Assembly (NCBI GenBank): GCA_009602735.1
Contig: WELA01006901.1
Coordinates: 71,002 to 135,001 of the forward strand
DNA length: 64,000 nt
Reading direction: 5' to 3'
Source: Mesotaenium endlicherianum
Lineage: Eukaryota; Streptophyta; Zygnematophyceae; Zygnematales; Mesotaeniaceae
The notes below the pieces were generated by a model. That model searched no databases. It saw only the letters and a list, made by a program, of their open reading frames with translations, and was not told the DNA's origin. Positions 47,885-60,250 of this stretch are shown here, piece by piece. Each line of letters starts with the position of its first letter. Positions within the stretch are counted from its first letter, which is position 1. Both the position numbers and the translations under genes were made by a program.

Positions 47885-49555
47885 TTAAGCAGGATAACTC
47901 AAAAGTCGGAACTCAAGAGGAAGAGAAGGGCGGAAGAGGCACATGCAGAATACTTGCAATTCCGTGGAGACATCGAATCATCTTCCATCACCGCTCGGGA
48001 ATCACAACGACTCCAACAACAGCGGGAGGCACAGAAGAAGAAGGAGGAGGAGGAACAGGCCAGACTGAGGCAGGAAGAAATGGACAGAAAAGCTGCAGAG
48101 GAGGCCAAGAAAGCAGAGGAGGAGAGGCAAGCTGAGGAGAAGCGGAAGCAGCAGGCTAAAGAAGAAGAACAGAGGAGAGTCAGCAGCTACCGCTACACAG
48201 TGCTGGGCAAGGGCTTTGATCTACTGTAGGAGGCCTTCAAGTATGCCCAGAGAAGTCGCAATGAGTCGCAAAAGGAAATCCTCCAAAAGGAGGGGGAGAC
48301 ATCCGAAAACTTTGACAAGTATATCAAGGTCAGCACAGGGCTCCTCCTCTACCACGATTACGCCAGGATGGTAGGATATACAATCGGAGAGGCCAAGGCA
48401 ATAGCCCAGGTGAACGAAGCAGGGGCTGTCTCAATTCTTGGTATCTGGGGGGAAGATAGGGTCATCAGGATGATCCCCATGGACGCGGACAGCTTCAAGG
48501 ACTCAACACCCCACAACAGGTTCAAGGCCATGTACAATGAGGTGGAGAGGAGGAGCTGGGAATTCTTGGCCAGGGAAACCAGTCAGCTGGACTTTGCAGG
48601 GCACTGGTACCCTTGTACTCTTAAAAAGACAGACGCTGCCTTCTTCCAAAAGCCCACTGATTGGCGGTGGATGACCATCAACATGAGGGACCAGCAGAAT
48701 GACAGGGCGACGGATGAGGATTTCCTGACAGACCTAAAGGGGAACATAGTATTGCCCCCTCACATTGCGGCTTGGGACCCAAGATTGGATGGAGTCAGAG
48801 ACTGCATGAGCCAAGAGATGCAGGGGGACAGAAGCAGGGCCCGAGAGTCATTCTCCAAAGGGAAGCACGCTTATGCCAAATGGGCAAGTAAGCAGGGGGA
48901 AAAGGACCTCTATGCGGTCCGGACTCAGCAGCCCCCACCAGCACCCAAAAGGGGAAGGTCAGTAGGATATTCTTTTTCTCGGGAAGAGCTGGAGCAGCTG
49001 ACAGAAGAGACCCCAGAAGTCTCAGAGGAACCCGGGGACGGAGAGGAGGAGGAGTCAGAGGAAGACGAGGAGGAAGGCGAGGAGGAGGACACTAGCCCCG
49101 CCGTGATCCTGACGCCTGCCACATCCCCTATAAGGGAGAAGACGGGGTTGGCCATGCAGCAACTCGCTGAAGAGGAGGATATCACTTGGCTGGGAACTGC
49201 CAGAGGACAGACCCCATCTCCAGGCAAGGAGACCCAGTCAGACAGAGCAGACAGGAGAGCTGCTCGGGAGATAGCCAGAGGCCTGCCAGCATCTCCCTCG
49301 CAAAAAGGACATGTACCCTTGGCTCATGTCATGCAACATCCTTCTGGGATGCCGGTATACGTACCTGTCAGTTTGAGGGCTGCCCAGGAGAAGGCTGCCT
49401 CCCTCCAGACTGTGCAGGAGGAAACAGCCCAGTTACTGCGTTCTCCGCGGGGTCCTTACACGGAACCTCCCTCTTTGACAGGCTTCAAAAGACCCCAAGA
49501 CAGGAGGAGGTCTGGCTCCCCTGAGTATAGAACCTCAGGGACATCTCCCTCCTAA
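47885..49555 (+). pseudogene. Unrecognised mobile-element ORF, interrupted by one TAG
   Basis: One frame runs from 47885 to the TAA/TAG-free end at 49555 except for a single TAG at 48227-48229. The N-terminal part (to 48226) is a highly charged Glu/Lys/Gln coiled coil. After the stop comes a central region with IGEAKAIAQVNEAGAVSILG, WYPCTLKKTDAAFFQKPTDW and VLPPHIAAWDPRLDGVRDC, then an acidic run (about 49015-49095) and a Pro/Ser/Arg-rich tail. No initiating ATG is evident at the left end. It ends 85 bases before a polypurine tract and L1-type LTR, so it is probably the 3' ORF or gag of an LTR element. I do not recognise the family. Confidence 0.6.
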
Positions 49556-49628
49556 TGGCAGCAGGATGGGAACGGAAGGGACAGCACTCTGTTACTTGTG
49601 TTAGTATTGTCGAGGCGACAACATGATA

Positions 49629-49640
49629 AGTTGGAGGGAT
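49629..49640 (+). other. Polypurine tract of an L1 element
   Basis: AAGTTGGAGGGA lies immediately before the LTR start TGTAATGAATCAG. It is the expected primer for plus-strand synthesis and fixes the LTR boundary. Confidence 0.65.
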
Positions 49641-50307
49641 TGTAATGAATCAGTATATTGGTTGACATAATATTCACTTAAATATTGTAGTTAAATAAGT
49701 TCAGCCTGCTGAACCCTAGTTAATGATCAGTCTGCTGGACTTTATATTTAATATCAGTTTAATGACTCGGCCCGAAGTAGCAGGCTTAGGTCACCTTAAG
49801 TCAGCTTGCTGACACATTCTTTGACAGCCAGCTGACTTCCGTACTCGGTAGCAGCGAACTGCCTCGGTATGCATCTAAGTGTGGTATGCTAGATGAATGG
49901 CCAGATGACATCCCTATGATGGATGGCGATTCGGGATGATGGGAGATGGCGGTGGATTTGGTTAACCGAGGTCCTACCAACGTGGTTAACTCCCGGGTAG
50001 GCGGTGCCATCGCACTGACCGTTGAACAGTAAACTCATTCCATGTACATATGCTAGGCATTGCTCTCGAGTTCGGCATTCGGAAACGAGGCCAACTCTCT
50101 TGTACAGCTTACTGAGAGAGATCTGAATCCAAGGCGAGAAGCCATTGATACGCACTGTCTTCTAACCTTGCTTATGTATGAGTTTACTGATTTGCATTAT
50201 TGATGCTAGTTTACTCGCATTTGACTTACGAGTATTATTCACTGCTAGTGTGTTGTCCTTTGCCGTTTAACCAGTTAACGGAAAATACCATAAAGATTAC
50301 TTGCTGA
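49641..50307 (+). repeat. 3' LTR, family L1 (truncated at the 3' end)
   Basis: Starts TGTAATGAATCAG after the polypurine tract. It matches 1-503 from 49855 onwards and loses similarity at about 50307 within CCATAAAGATTACTTGCTGA. Compared with the other copies, about 60-70 terminal bases are missing. Confidence 0.85.
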
Positions 50308-51213
50308 AATATTATTATTTAAAGTTTTTTTTGAAACGTATACGGAGTATCGGTATGTTAAGCTAGGCCGATATGCGAGTATCTCAAAACTAGGCTATAC
50401 AATTACAGCCCATCAGTTGGAGGATGAGACTCGGGGGTGAAATAAAAACTATTTAACTCTTGTCTCCCTTTTTGGCTATAAAGCCACATGTATTATAGAC
50501 TCCATTGCAACAAAACTTGCTAACTTCACTTGTATTGCTTATGCTGCTGATGCACGCTCGAGCTCTTAACGCACAACAATTGTCATGTTTTATTCACCCA
50601 TGTAGCAGAGGGGATTGTCGGCAGACGCTAGGCGCTACTAAAGTGAGAGAGGACTCAATGACCAAGGAATAACTCAAAGGAGGGACTACTCCCCAAGACT
50701 GGATATTGATGGACTAACCTAAGTGCTATAGGTGAAAGCTCCCTCTAACAGGCAAAAAAGCCCACAGTTTATGAGCTGCAAATGCAAAAAGAATAGTTGT
50801 GTCCATACTGGGCACTACAGGGCAACTGGGCACCTACTCGAACTAATCATAAATGAAGTATGCTACTACTTGGGCGTAGGAGGGGGGCAACAGCAGGTCG
50901 CGCTCCACTGCCGCAGCCGCCGCTTGCAGGTGGTTGTAAACCTGCTGCGCTTGCAACTGTGCAGTAGGGAACATCCTCTGGCAGGATGACAAGGGTACCT
51001 GCAGCCTCCCCACTTGCTCGCCCCGCATCCTGGACTGGTACAGGCAATCGCGCATGAGGTGGTCCCAAGGTGTTGTCGGGCTCAAACACGTCGAACGATC
51101 GAGGAAGCTGATCGAGCGGACTGCTCGACATAGCGCCCGTAATCCGGCTCGGCAACGGGTGCAGCAGGAGGCTCATGCACAGCTATCCGTCGACTATGTA
51201 TTGCATGTGCGCC
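50308..51213. other. Repeat-derived sequence, no gene recognised
   Basis: Short frames only. From about 50840 the minus strand is GC-richer and appears to be the decayed end of the element described at 51214-52631. Confidence 0.35.
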
Positions 51214-52631
51214 CTACGCATGGTTGACAACGTCATCTTTCGACACACAGTGTGCGCCGTCTAGTGGTTGAGAAAACCAGTAGGGGTAGGCTGGGGCTGG
51301 ACCGCGTAGGGGGAGAGGATGCAAACCAACATACTGCGTTGGAGTGGGATCAAGTTGGGACCCGATCCACCGGTGCGTATCCTGCATGCTAGCCTGCATA
51401 GCGGCCAATTGTTGACGCATAAAGAAATCTTGAAGTAGGATTTGCAGCAGCAACTCTAGCTAGTATGTTGGCGCTGACGACTGGTGAGGAGGACCCAGGG
51501 CAAATGGCAAGGACGTAGGAAAAAATGGGAAAGGGGAGGGGTAATCTGCAAAATCTCCAAGCTGGGGTGAGAATCCTTATGCACCAGGGTGAAACACAAG
51601 GAAAGCGGAAGGAGGAGATGCATAGTACGAAGGTACCCGGGGGGCTGTGGGCGCGACGAAAAGAGCGGGCAATACTCTGCCCTTCTTGGGCTTGAAGACC
51701 CATCCAGTGGGGGCCTTGTGCGGGTGTAGGATGAAGCAACTCTTCACCACGTGGCCCCTTTGGCGGCAGTGGTCGCACACAGGAATGGTGTGCTTAGGCG
51801 CAGTGACTGGCCCAGCCCCAATGGCGGTTGGGCTTGTAACGGGTACCTGCACGGCATGAATTCCTACTACTCCACCCTTGGCCGACTTGCGCTCGGCTAC
51901 GCCGCCGCCTCGACCATCTCTATCTGCTCAGTCCACAAACACACTTGGTAGACACTCCGTTTGTGCTCCTTTATGAGGGACCAGCTGGTGGTTCAGGGTT
52001 GCACACAAGGGAGGGGTGGCCGAGAATGCACTAATAAACATGATGCAAGCTGCAGTGACAGCCACATACATGCCAATGTCCTCCCTCAGCTGCTGAAAAT
52101 GTTCGTATACATGCCAGTGTCATCTCTGCGTTGCTGAAATTGTTCGTAGGCCATGTTAGGGGTCTCGCAAGCCGACCGCACAAAATCCCTGAGCTCGTTC
52201 TAGCAAACTCTGGAGTTAGCCGGAAACCACTTCCTGAATATCTGGATAAGCGCATTGATGCGATCTAGCACATCACCTGGGGTAGGAATATGCAAAAGGA
52301 GGATAATGCCCAGGACTGCCTGTTGCTGATGCCACTGAAGTGCGCAGGTGTGGCGGTCCTCAACGCGCGCAGCAAGGACCTCAATCGTAATGGCGTACAG
52401 TCGTAGCGCCAGCTCTGACGGTCTCGGCCCCTCAGGATCTCCTGCGCCCCCCTTCACAAGAGCAAGCTCTCCCCCAGCCCCAGCACCTTGCAAACCCCCC
52501 TGACCTAATCCAACAGTCGCCACCGCTGCGGCAGCAGTTGCAGGACCAAGCCCAACGGCAACGGCAGCAACTGCAGCAGTCGGATCAGCGGGTACATCCA
52601 AGGGTGGGGCATCCACTCTAGGGATTGGCAT
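51214..52631 (-). pseudogene. Decayed gag with CCHC zinc knuckle
   Basis: The minus strand carries a gag-like succession. An Ala/Gly-rich part is followed by INALIQIFRKWFPANSRVC and NELRDFVRSACETPNMAYEQ (52090-52260), separated by an in-frame TAG at 52200-52202. After a frameshift comes a zinc knuckle, CDHCRQRGHVVKSC, with spacing C-x2-C-x4-H-x4-C (near 51780). Two further in-frame stops follow, TAA at 51577-51579 and TAG at 51460-51462, with the frame otherwise open to 51214. No protease or reverse transcriptase was found. A non-autonomous or truncated LTR element is likely. Confidence 0.6.
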
Positions 52632-54639
52632 GGCGCGACGTTGTCCCCAGGTACAGCAGGACGTTGGGGATGGTTTGGATGATGTGGATCCGGAACCTCA
52701 AGTAGAGTAATAATGCCTCCCCACTCAAGTGTGTAGGCATAGTATCAAAATAATGGTTACGCGTTATTCTATGGTTAAGCATTAAACTATGGTTTTGCGT
52801 ACGCAGCATAGCCATAGATGCATCAATCTTAGAGTTTAATGAGGGGATGGACATCCCATTAGAGTGTTATGAATGTGTCTGATGAGAAGACGAAGAACTC
52901 ACCATAGCGGACGCCATACCTAACTCAGCTGACAAACTCCAATCTAAGAAGTCTAGACCCCGGAGTGATTGCAAGCGGATCATGCAGGTAATCCAACTCT
53001 GAAAACGATGCAGCGGTTGGACCGTGCACATACACAAGAGGTGGTGCTATGATGACTCAGTCCACACTGAAACACGCAAAAGAGACAAGTCAAAACCACT
53101 AGTAGGATCGCTGCTAAACTTGGGATACACTGACGCAAAATTAGGATCGGGAGAAGAAGGACCAGACTGGACCTCTTCCTTGTAGACCATTCCACTCTGA
53201 GTACACCCCGGCGTGCACAGCATGCTAACTTGCCAGAGTACAGATGGTGCATAAAACTACTCCTGGTGGGGGTCGGCAGACCGAGTCGCACCCGGTGACG
53301 TTGGCAATCCATGGCCGGGTTGAAGGCATAAGGTCCGCCGCTTGCTGACAGGTGGCTAATTGCAGCTGGTGCTGTTAGACCGCCACTAGCGCGCAACCAG
53401 TCTGACGCTTGCCCGTGGCTAGTTGACAGAGACTAATATTGTTAGAATACCGGCTGTATGTATGTCAGCAACTGGAGCTGTCAGCTCGCCACTGGCTGGC
53501 AGCAGCAGCTCTATTGCGCTGGCGATTGCCTGACAGCAACAGTTGCTATTTGACTGCCATCGGCTGGTAACAGCAGTAGGCGGGTCTGACAGACTTCAGC
53601 CCTGTTGAAGTCGCCCCTAACAGAACAGATCAGTCTCTCGCTCTGTAGCCATCGAGCGGGGAAATGTCTAAGCTACCACAAACTAGCAATGGAAAGATAC
53701 CTCCTAACGGTCTCCCGCCCAGTAGGGTAATCCCGCCCCTAGCTACTAACCCGCGTGAGGTATGCAAGGTTAGCTTTTGTATGTAAAGAGCTAGGGCGAA
53801 GTAGGGGAGTGCTATGCTAGCATGCAAGTAGACGTTAACGCGAGTGGTGACAAATCTTTGAGCATTTAGAGTTATTATGCTGAGCTTAGGTGTGAGAGCC
53901 TCGCGACTTGATGTGTATAAATGTGTGTGTAGTGCAAACTATATGCTACAAAGAGCAACAAGTATTGATTCACAACAACCACAAGAACAACACGTCATGA
54001 AGGAACGTGATATCTCCTAAACAATGAAATTGGACATACAGAAGCTAACACCAAAATGGTGTTAGCGTGAGTCCTAAGTAGCGTGCCCACGCAAAGCTAT
54101 GCCCTGTGCCTGCCTACGGACGAAACGGAAAGGACCCTAGTGACTCAACGCGTCATCGCATTAATCAGCTAATAATGACAATAATTGCAAGTGAAACGAC
54201 ATGGACAAAGGAGTACGACGAGCGTGCGGACGTACTACGACCAATTTCCACACCTCACCCCTACTCTTCCTAACCCCTAGCAATTCTGTGGGCATGCCCG
54301 ACTGGATTTCCTATGGTACGTGAAGTCTTACTTACCCACAAATAAGGATTCTACTTGGTACCAGCGCTGACCCAATCAAGCAGGCGGACTTATGGGTCAA
54401 CCTTCACACGTGTGGGCGGCTACACCACGTGTGAAGGAAGAGAGAGTGCGCGTGCTCCGGGCGGAACCTCACAGCTGCTCAAAAGCAGAATTTCGTGAGC
54501 AAATCATAGGTACAAGTATTCACCATAGCCGTGAGTAAGCTAAGCCCTCCTCACCTACCACCCTAACCCGACTAACCCACTAGCACCTGCAATCACCCTC
54601 CACCTTTAAATTCTACCACCAAACTTCAAAGGTATTCGA
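52632..54639. other. Repeat-derived sequence, no gene recognised
   Basis: Short frames and many stops. The part at 53430-53600 is rich in CAGC/TGAC words and bounded by TGTTAG and CTAACA. No protein family was recognised. Confidence 0.35.
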
Positions 54640-54855
54640 CAAGGACGGGCATGACACCCATTGTTGGATGTCAGGTTTGACCGGGCTTAAGGGCGCAGTC
54701 ACCCCTCACGTGTGACTGACTAAGTATTTGTTCAATGTGGAATAGTTCATGTCAGTGGGTTTGGTCGGTGAGTCAATGTTGACCGTTCGTACTTGGGGTT
54801 GCCGTGACTTCCGCCACGTGTGCCGCGCCATCCAATTGCCATCAGTTGCGACTTT
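54640..54855 (+). repeat. Dispersed repeat family C, copy 1
   Basis: Matches 58425-58625 on the same strand in a diverged collinear way: CCCATTGTTG near the start, GGTGAGTCAA versus TTAGTGAGTCAA in the middle, and a CCTTGACTTGCGC-like end. Non-coding. Confidence 0.55.
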
Positions 54856-57800
54856 GTTTACAGTGCCAAAAAGACAAGTGGCGCAAGCCTACTGATGCAA
54901 CAGTCCCAAGCGCCCCCCAACATATGGCAACAGTTGCCAGCACTCACACACAAAGAGAGAGAAACATGAAGCAGGGGGACTGCACCTTGAGGCGCTTGGC
55001 GGAGTGCAACTAGCCGCCTATCGGGCCCCTTGCCCGTTTTCTCGCCACCTATCTCCTGAACCTGCACACAAGCGGCAATCAACTTAGTGGTCTCAGCTGG
55101 GGCACACTTCCAAAGCTGTAGGCTCCCGTTGCAGCACGCCAATTTTCCCCCTTTCCCCCCCTGCCAGACAAGCGCAGCCCTAGCAAGTCATTGCAAGCTT
55201 GCACCGGCATAAGAAGAGCTGCTGCTGGTGCTTATGCCTCCTGCCTGCAGGGCTCTGCATTACACTTCGGGCCAGGTCGGGCCAGGTTGGACAGTGGTCC
55301 GCCAGGTGGACATAGGAGGCTGGCTGGACAAGGTAAGACACATGCAAATAACATGATAGGATAATTTCACGAGCAGGTGAGAGTGGGGGGTGAGGGTGGG
55401 GGTGGGGGTGCGGGTGTTTTTGACCAAAATCTTGGGAGACTTGGGAGCCGCTAGTGCACAATTGGATGCAAACGTTGGATTGGGGAGGGGAGTGGGGGCA
55501 CCTTCCCTGTTGAGCGTGGGGGACACGCGTAGCAAAAAAAGTGGGAGTGTGGGGGGGCCGCCAATGCTGGTGCCAGCGTTGTTGGGGCAGGGGTTAGAGC
55601 TGGGGCAAGAAACTACAGTAGAGGCTGGGGCAGGAGCAGGGGCTCGGAGAGGGGAAGGAGGAGGGCAGGGGCTGGCGCATACTGCTTGGTTAGTTGGAGC
55701 ACCAAATGGCAAGCTGGCCGCCCCAGGGGCATCCCATGTACTGACTGACCAGCCCAGGCAGAGAACTTGATTGGCTACGAGCCCAAGAGGGTTGTGCTCA
55801 CACAGCCAACATACACCGTGCCTCTTGCGCACACAAGAAGATACAAAAAGGCTTACTTACGCATTCAGGCGGGCAATCACACATACACACATATTGTATA
55901 CACACATATATATACACATGCACGTATACAGAATTGTTACCACATTTTGGTATAATTTCAAGCACCGTAGTCATATTTCCCATTGGGACCAATCCCTGCT
56001 GCACTCTGACACACTCCAACAGAGACTCATGGGCAACCCTCCTTCCTCCTTGCACGCTCGCTATCCTATACCTCCCTCTCTCCTTCCCACAGTCTTCGAC
56101 CCCCCCCCAACACACATAGAAGCCTCCTTCCCCCTCACGCTCAGAAACCATCCCTCCGTTAGAAAGGGGACAGAGCAGTATAAACATGCCAGTGTTGAGC
56201 AATGAGGGAGGAGTGCACCTTACGTGTGTTGCATCAAGACAGGGATTACTTGCTCCAGTTGCGGCCTTACTCTAATCACTTCCGTCTTTTGGGCAAATGT
56301 TTGCTACTTTAACATGTGCAAAAGAAAAATGTAGACACAACCAAATTGAGATTATAGTTTTGTTACCATTCTCATCGACCATTCACACCTCTTATGAAAC
56401 CTGATTTTGTGTGAAGATCTTACACCACAATAATTTGTAGGTATTGTTGCGCTTCCCTAATATAAAACTTGAAGTAGAATGAGGATTATTGGCAAATAAG
56501 CTAAGAAGAACTCCACTCAAGCTGAAGTTACTTGTTGTACCCAAAGAAGAAAAATGGAAGCAATCCACACTGTTAATACAGCATATATGTCGTACAAAAT
56601 TTAGTTCCAAAATATTTTTTTGGATAACGACGACGACCACAAAGAAGAGGAAGACATTAACCATGGTTATTGGATTAAGGCAGGCCTCATCGAACTTGGT
56701 CATTTGGGTTGAGTTTGGGCTCGACCAAAGGGAAACGAACGCCGTCGAAAACTATTGTTGCGCAAACTTAACTGAGGACTACCACATTTTAACTGAGTAC
56801 ATACGTGAATGGCTTACTCTCGCGACTTTGGAGCGATGGAGGAGTGATTCACCAACTTTTTCAGAGGGTGGCGTCTAAAAACACGTCTCGCAATGCCCGC
56901 GTTTGTCTGTTTTCCATCTTGCGACGGCACTTCAGCAAAGAGTTTGCCTGGCCCATCCACCCCATTCTCCGAGTAGATGGAAAAAATAAAAATCACCCAT
57001 CGACCATTGTCATGCCTAACAGCGTCAGGTCTTGGGCACGTGTGTGGCTTCTCAGCGCGTGTGCTGTTGACCTGGTTGACGTGTCGGTGGCACTTCTTGC
57101 GTGTGAGTGATTCTTGGTCCACTGGTCAGTGCATTGCTGCACGTGAGGAATCAACTTGGTCAATTGACCTTTGCACGTGTGTTAATTGCAGGTTGATTGT
57201 GGTTGACCTATTTTGGTCTCCCTGCACTTGCATCACTCCGTGAGGGCAATCATCATTTAGTGTTTTCACACCAAATTGATTTTCTGGCCTTTTCATCTCA
57301 AGACTCAATAAATTTTGTAAAAAGTTTCATACTCCAATTCTCCTTACAAGGACAGTAGCGTCTTGCTTCCAAATAGGCTTTTGCCCAAGTTGAGGGTTTG
57401 CACAAGTGAACAAATTTGTAATGTGCATAAATCACGTCTAAGCTGATTAACACACAACACCGAGTTCAGACAAAATCGCCCACCAGGGCTTTTGCTTAAC
57501 TTTCACAAAGTCACAGCTTATAAAACTCTGAAATTATGGCATCTATGCTGGTCTGGTTTGAGTTCTTCACTCCACACCGCGCCTTAGTAGTTCACACTGC
57601 CGGCCAGGCTCACTAAGTTTTTCACTGAGAGCTTTGTTTGTCAATCCTGCTCTTGCTACCAGCAATCCGACAATTGAGAATCTGAGAACCTACACAGTTT
57701 TCACCATATTACGTGCTCTTTGCACGCTTGTGGTGTTTGACTCAGAACTACGCTTGCAATCCTTGCAGATTCTATTCTGCAAGCTCTCTAACTCCTACAA

Positions 57801-58424
57801 GCAGGATTTCTCCTTGGAAACTCCTAGCTTTGACTTATATGATAAAATGAAAGGGAAAATCTTCAAGTGTCGACAAAAGCGTGGCTTCTTGGCTCTTCTG
57901 TGGCCTTGGGAACTCCTTCTTCTTTGAGCTTCTTCGTCTCCTCTCTTCGCTCCTGCGCTCCCTTCTGCTTCTTGGAAAAATGCGCGAGGCAAGAATGAAG
58001 TAAGTTTTGTGCAAGGCTCGTGCCTTTCCCAGGCACCACGCACGCCATTCTCTCTCTAAAATTTCAACGTTTAGTCACAGCGCTTGGCTTGCATGTCGCC
58101 CCTGCAATGATCTTACTTAGTAATCGTCACTTAGCATGCATGCACACCTCGTGACACCTCGTGCACACCTCGATTGCATGTCGCGCGTGACTGCTTGGCT
58201 TCTCAGTCAGCGGTCACGCCTACGCGGCCTAAGAGCTGGTAACACCTAAAGTGGACGCCTAAGTAGTGGCCGTCACACAAGAGGTCCTAGCTGAGATGAC
58301 CTACACACAGGCTTGGTATTTGCCAGATTGGTTGTCTGATCAGCGTTGCCTTACTGGGCATTTGCTTACACAAACCATTCGCTGGTCCCAGCTTAATTAG
58401 CTTTCCAGCTGACTTGTCTTTCAA
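54856..58424. other. Intergenic, no gene recognised
   Basis: G-rich (55383-55420) and CA/TA microsatellite (55875-55930) stretches occur. Open frames near 56489-56878 and 57634-57927 are up to 130 codons long but show no family signature, and base use there is AT-rich and unlike the host exons. Confidence 0.35.
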
Positions 58425-58625
58425 ACCCCACCCATTGTTGAGTGTCGATTTGACCCTTCGCCGTCGCTCTTTTGTATGACTTGGACCTTGAATTTAATGC
58501 TGACTGTGTAAAAGTTAGTCTTTTGGTTAGTGAGTCAACGCTGACTTTCCGTACCTGGATGGCCTTGACTTGCGCTGCGCGTGCGGCACCGTCAAATGGA
58601 TAGAAGTCGCGACACCATTATAAGG
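58425..58625 (+). repeat. Dispersed repeat family C, copy 2
   Basis: Diverged direct copy of 54640-54855, about 3.8 kb downstream of it. No coding capacity. Confidence 0.55.
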
Positions 58626-60065
58626 GCTATTTAAAATTCTTCAAAATGTTGAAAGCGTCAACTTGCTCAAATGAAATGGCGGTCCGCGGTCCGAGCTTAG
58701 GAAAGTTACAGAGGAATCTACTGGATGTGGTCGGGAGCTCTCGGAGCCTGGAGGTAGCTGGAGCAGAGCTGGAGCCTGGAGGTGGTCGGAGCCTTGGAGG
58801 CACTTGGAGGTGTGTAGAATCGACGCTAACAGCAGGAAAATTGGACGCAATTTCGATGTGACACGTAACAAATGACTAGCTAGATAAGCAGGTACAAAAA
58901 TAGTACCGTAGTTTAAAAACTGACACGTAAAAGACTAGTCTGAGGTTGACAAGCCGCGCCATGATGCACTCAATTCCACTGCTTGGATCACATGCAAACT
59001 TTGACATGTGACAAGTTTTAAAAGTCCAAGATTTTGTACCACTGGTACGACGCTAGCCAGGACCAACGAAGACGGTTCCACCTTAAGCTTGCAAAAGCAT
59101 TTCAAAGAGCTGAGTTTGGCCGAGTTATCTGGTGCGTTCAATGTTGGTCCCGACTCCCATCTGTTGGTGACGGGTCTACATCGAAGATCGATCTAGACTT
59201 TATAGCACTTTATAGTCTAGCTTTATACTCTACGAGTCTACGTGATAGAGCCTAGCAGGCTATGCCAGTGCCTAGTGCCCACGGCCCACCTGGTCCTCGT
59301 CACCTGGAAAGTGTACCATTACTTGCGCTTGCTTGCGCTCCTCGTATCCAGTGCTCATTGCTGAGTCTTGTAAGTCCACTTCCAAAGCTTAGAAAGAGCA
59401 CTTCAAGGTTGTACCCAGTTTGGGCTCTGCGGTAGTTTTGCGTGAATCAGCGTGAATAGAACTCTAGACTCTAGGGGGTAGCAATACGGACCGACCTCAG
59501 GACCGAATTCGGGTGGCAGAAACTCGCCGGCATTCGCCGGTATCTAGTGGAGTCTAGCGTCGCGCTAAATCTTGCCTCAGCAGACTGACCCGCCCACGAT
59601 CCACTGGCCTTAAATAAAGCAGTTGGCAGAAGAAACAAGCACCATAGGACATATTTGGACGGGTTCAGTGTATACGTTATTAGACGAGGGGCCTATCGAG
59701 CTCTCAAATTGTTCTCATCGAGAGAGCCGTAGTTTGTGTTTATCTTCTTATGATCGTCTAGGCCCGCGCCGTCTTGTATCTGTTGAAGCCAACGGATCCA
59801 CAGTTCAATTGTAATCATCAACGACCCATACCACACGCGCCAGCGTACCTAGGCGCAGCAGGGCGCTCTATATCGAACAGTAAAGGACTTCGTAGCTCGA
59901 CTTCATCCGTGTGAGTCAGTGGGAACCTATGTCCTGTTATGAGCTGTCGCCCTTGTGTTGATGGGACTGGAGGCTGGAATGTGCAGTATGAACGAAATGC
60001 TGGAAGTTGCACGATTGCGCAGTGAAGACTCAGTGACGCAAAGACTTGTCTTAGTCCGAACTTGG
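58626..60065. other. Intergenic upstream of the PYL-like gene
   Basis: No coding exon recognised. A GGAGC/TGGAG-rich stretch occurs at 58730-58815, and clustered TCTAG words occur around 59185-59250 and 59465-59475. Confidence 0.35.
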
Positions 60066-60082
60066 GGTGTCTATAAAGCAAC
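60066..60082 (+). promoter_or_regulatory. TATA-like element upstream of the PYL-like gene
   Basis: GGTGTCTATAAAGCAACGG lies about 180 bases before the proposed ATG at 60251, a suitable distance for a core promoter with a short leader. Assigned by sequence and position only. Confidence 0.35.
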
Positions 60083-60250
60083 GGTACTCCGTCAAGCTAT
60101 TATTATGAACACCCTTGCCCCGGCATAAGCATCAGTGATTCTTTGTTGCAATAATCACTTGCGGCCAGGAGTCTAGCTCTGAAGAAAACGCTAGAGTGTA
60201 AATACATCTTTTCTGACGACTGGGAGACAGTAACTTGCTCAAATACGAGA

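Noticed and set aside
43197-52631. Recurrent in-frame TAG as a sign that TAG encodes Gln in this nuclear genome
   Set aside because: The TAGs are confined to decayed mobile-element frames that also carry frameshifts, deletions and TGA/TAA stops. TAG and TGA end host frames at expected positions (OSB-like TAG, ALMT TGA, PYL-like TGA), so decay is the simpler reading.
53428-53600. Short solo LTR bounded by TGTTAG and CTAACA
   Set aside because: Only the termini suggest it. There is no second copy, PBS, PPT or target-site duplication in view.
56489-56878. 129-codon plus-strand frame as a gene
   Set aside because: AT-rich composition, no family resemblance and no splice or neighbour support.
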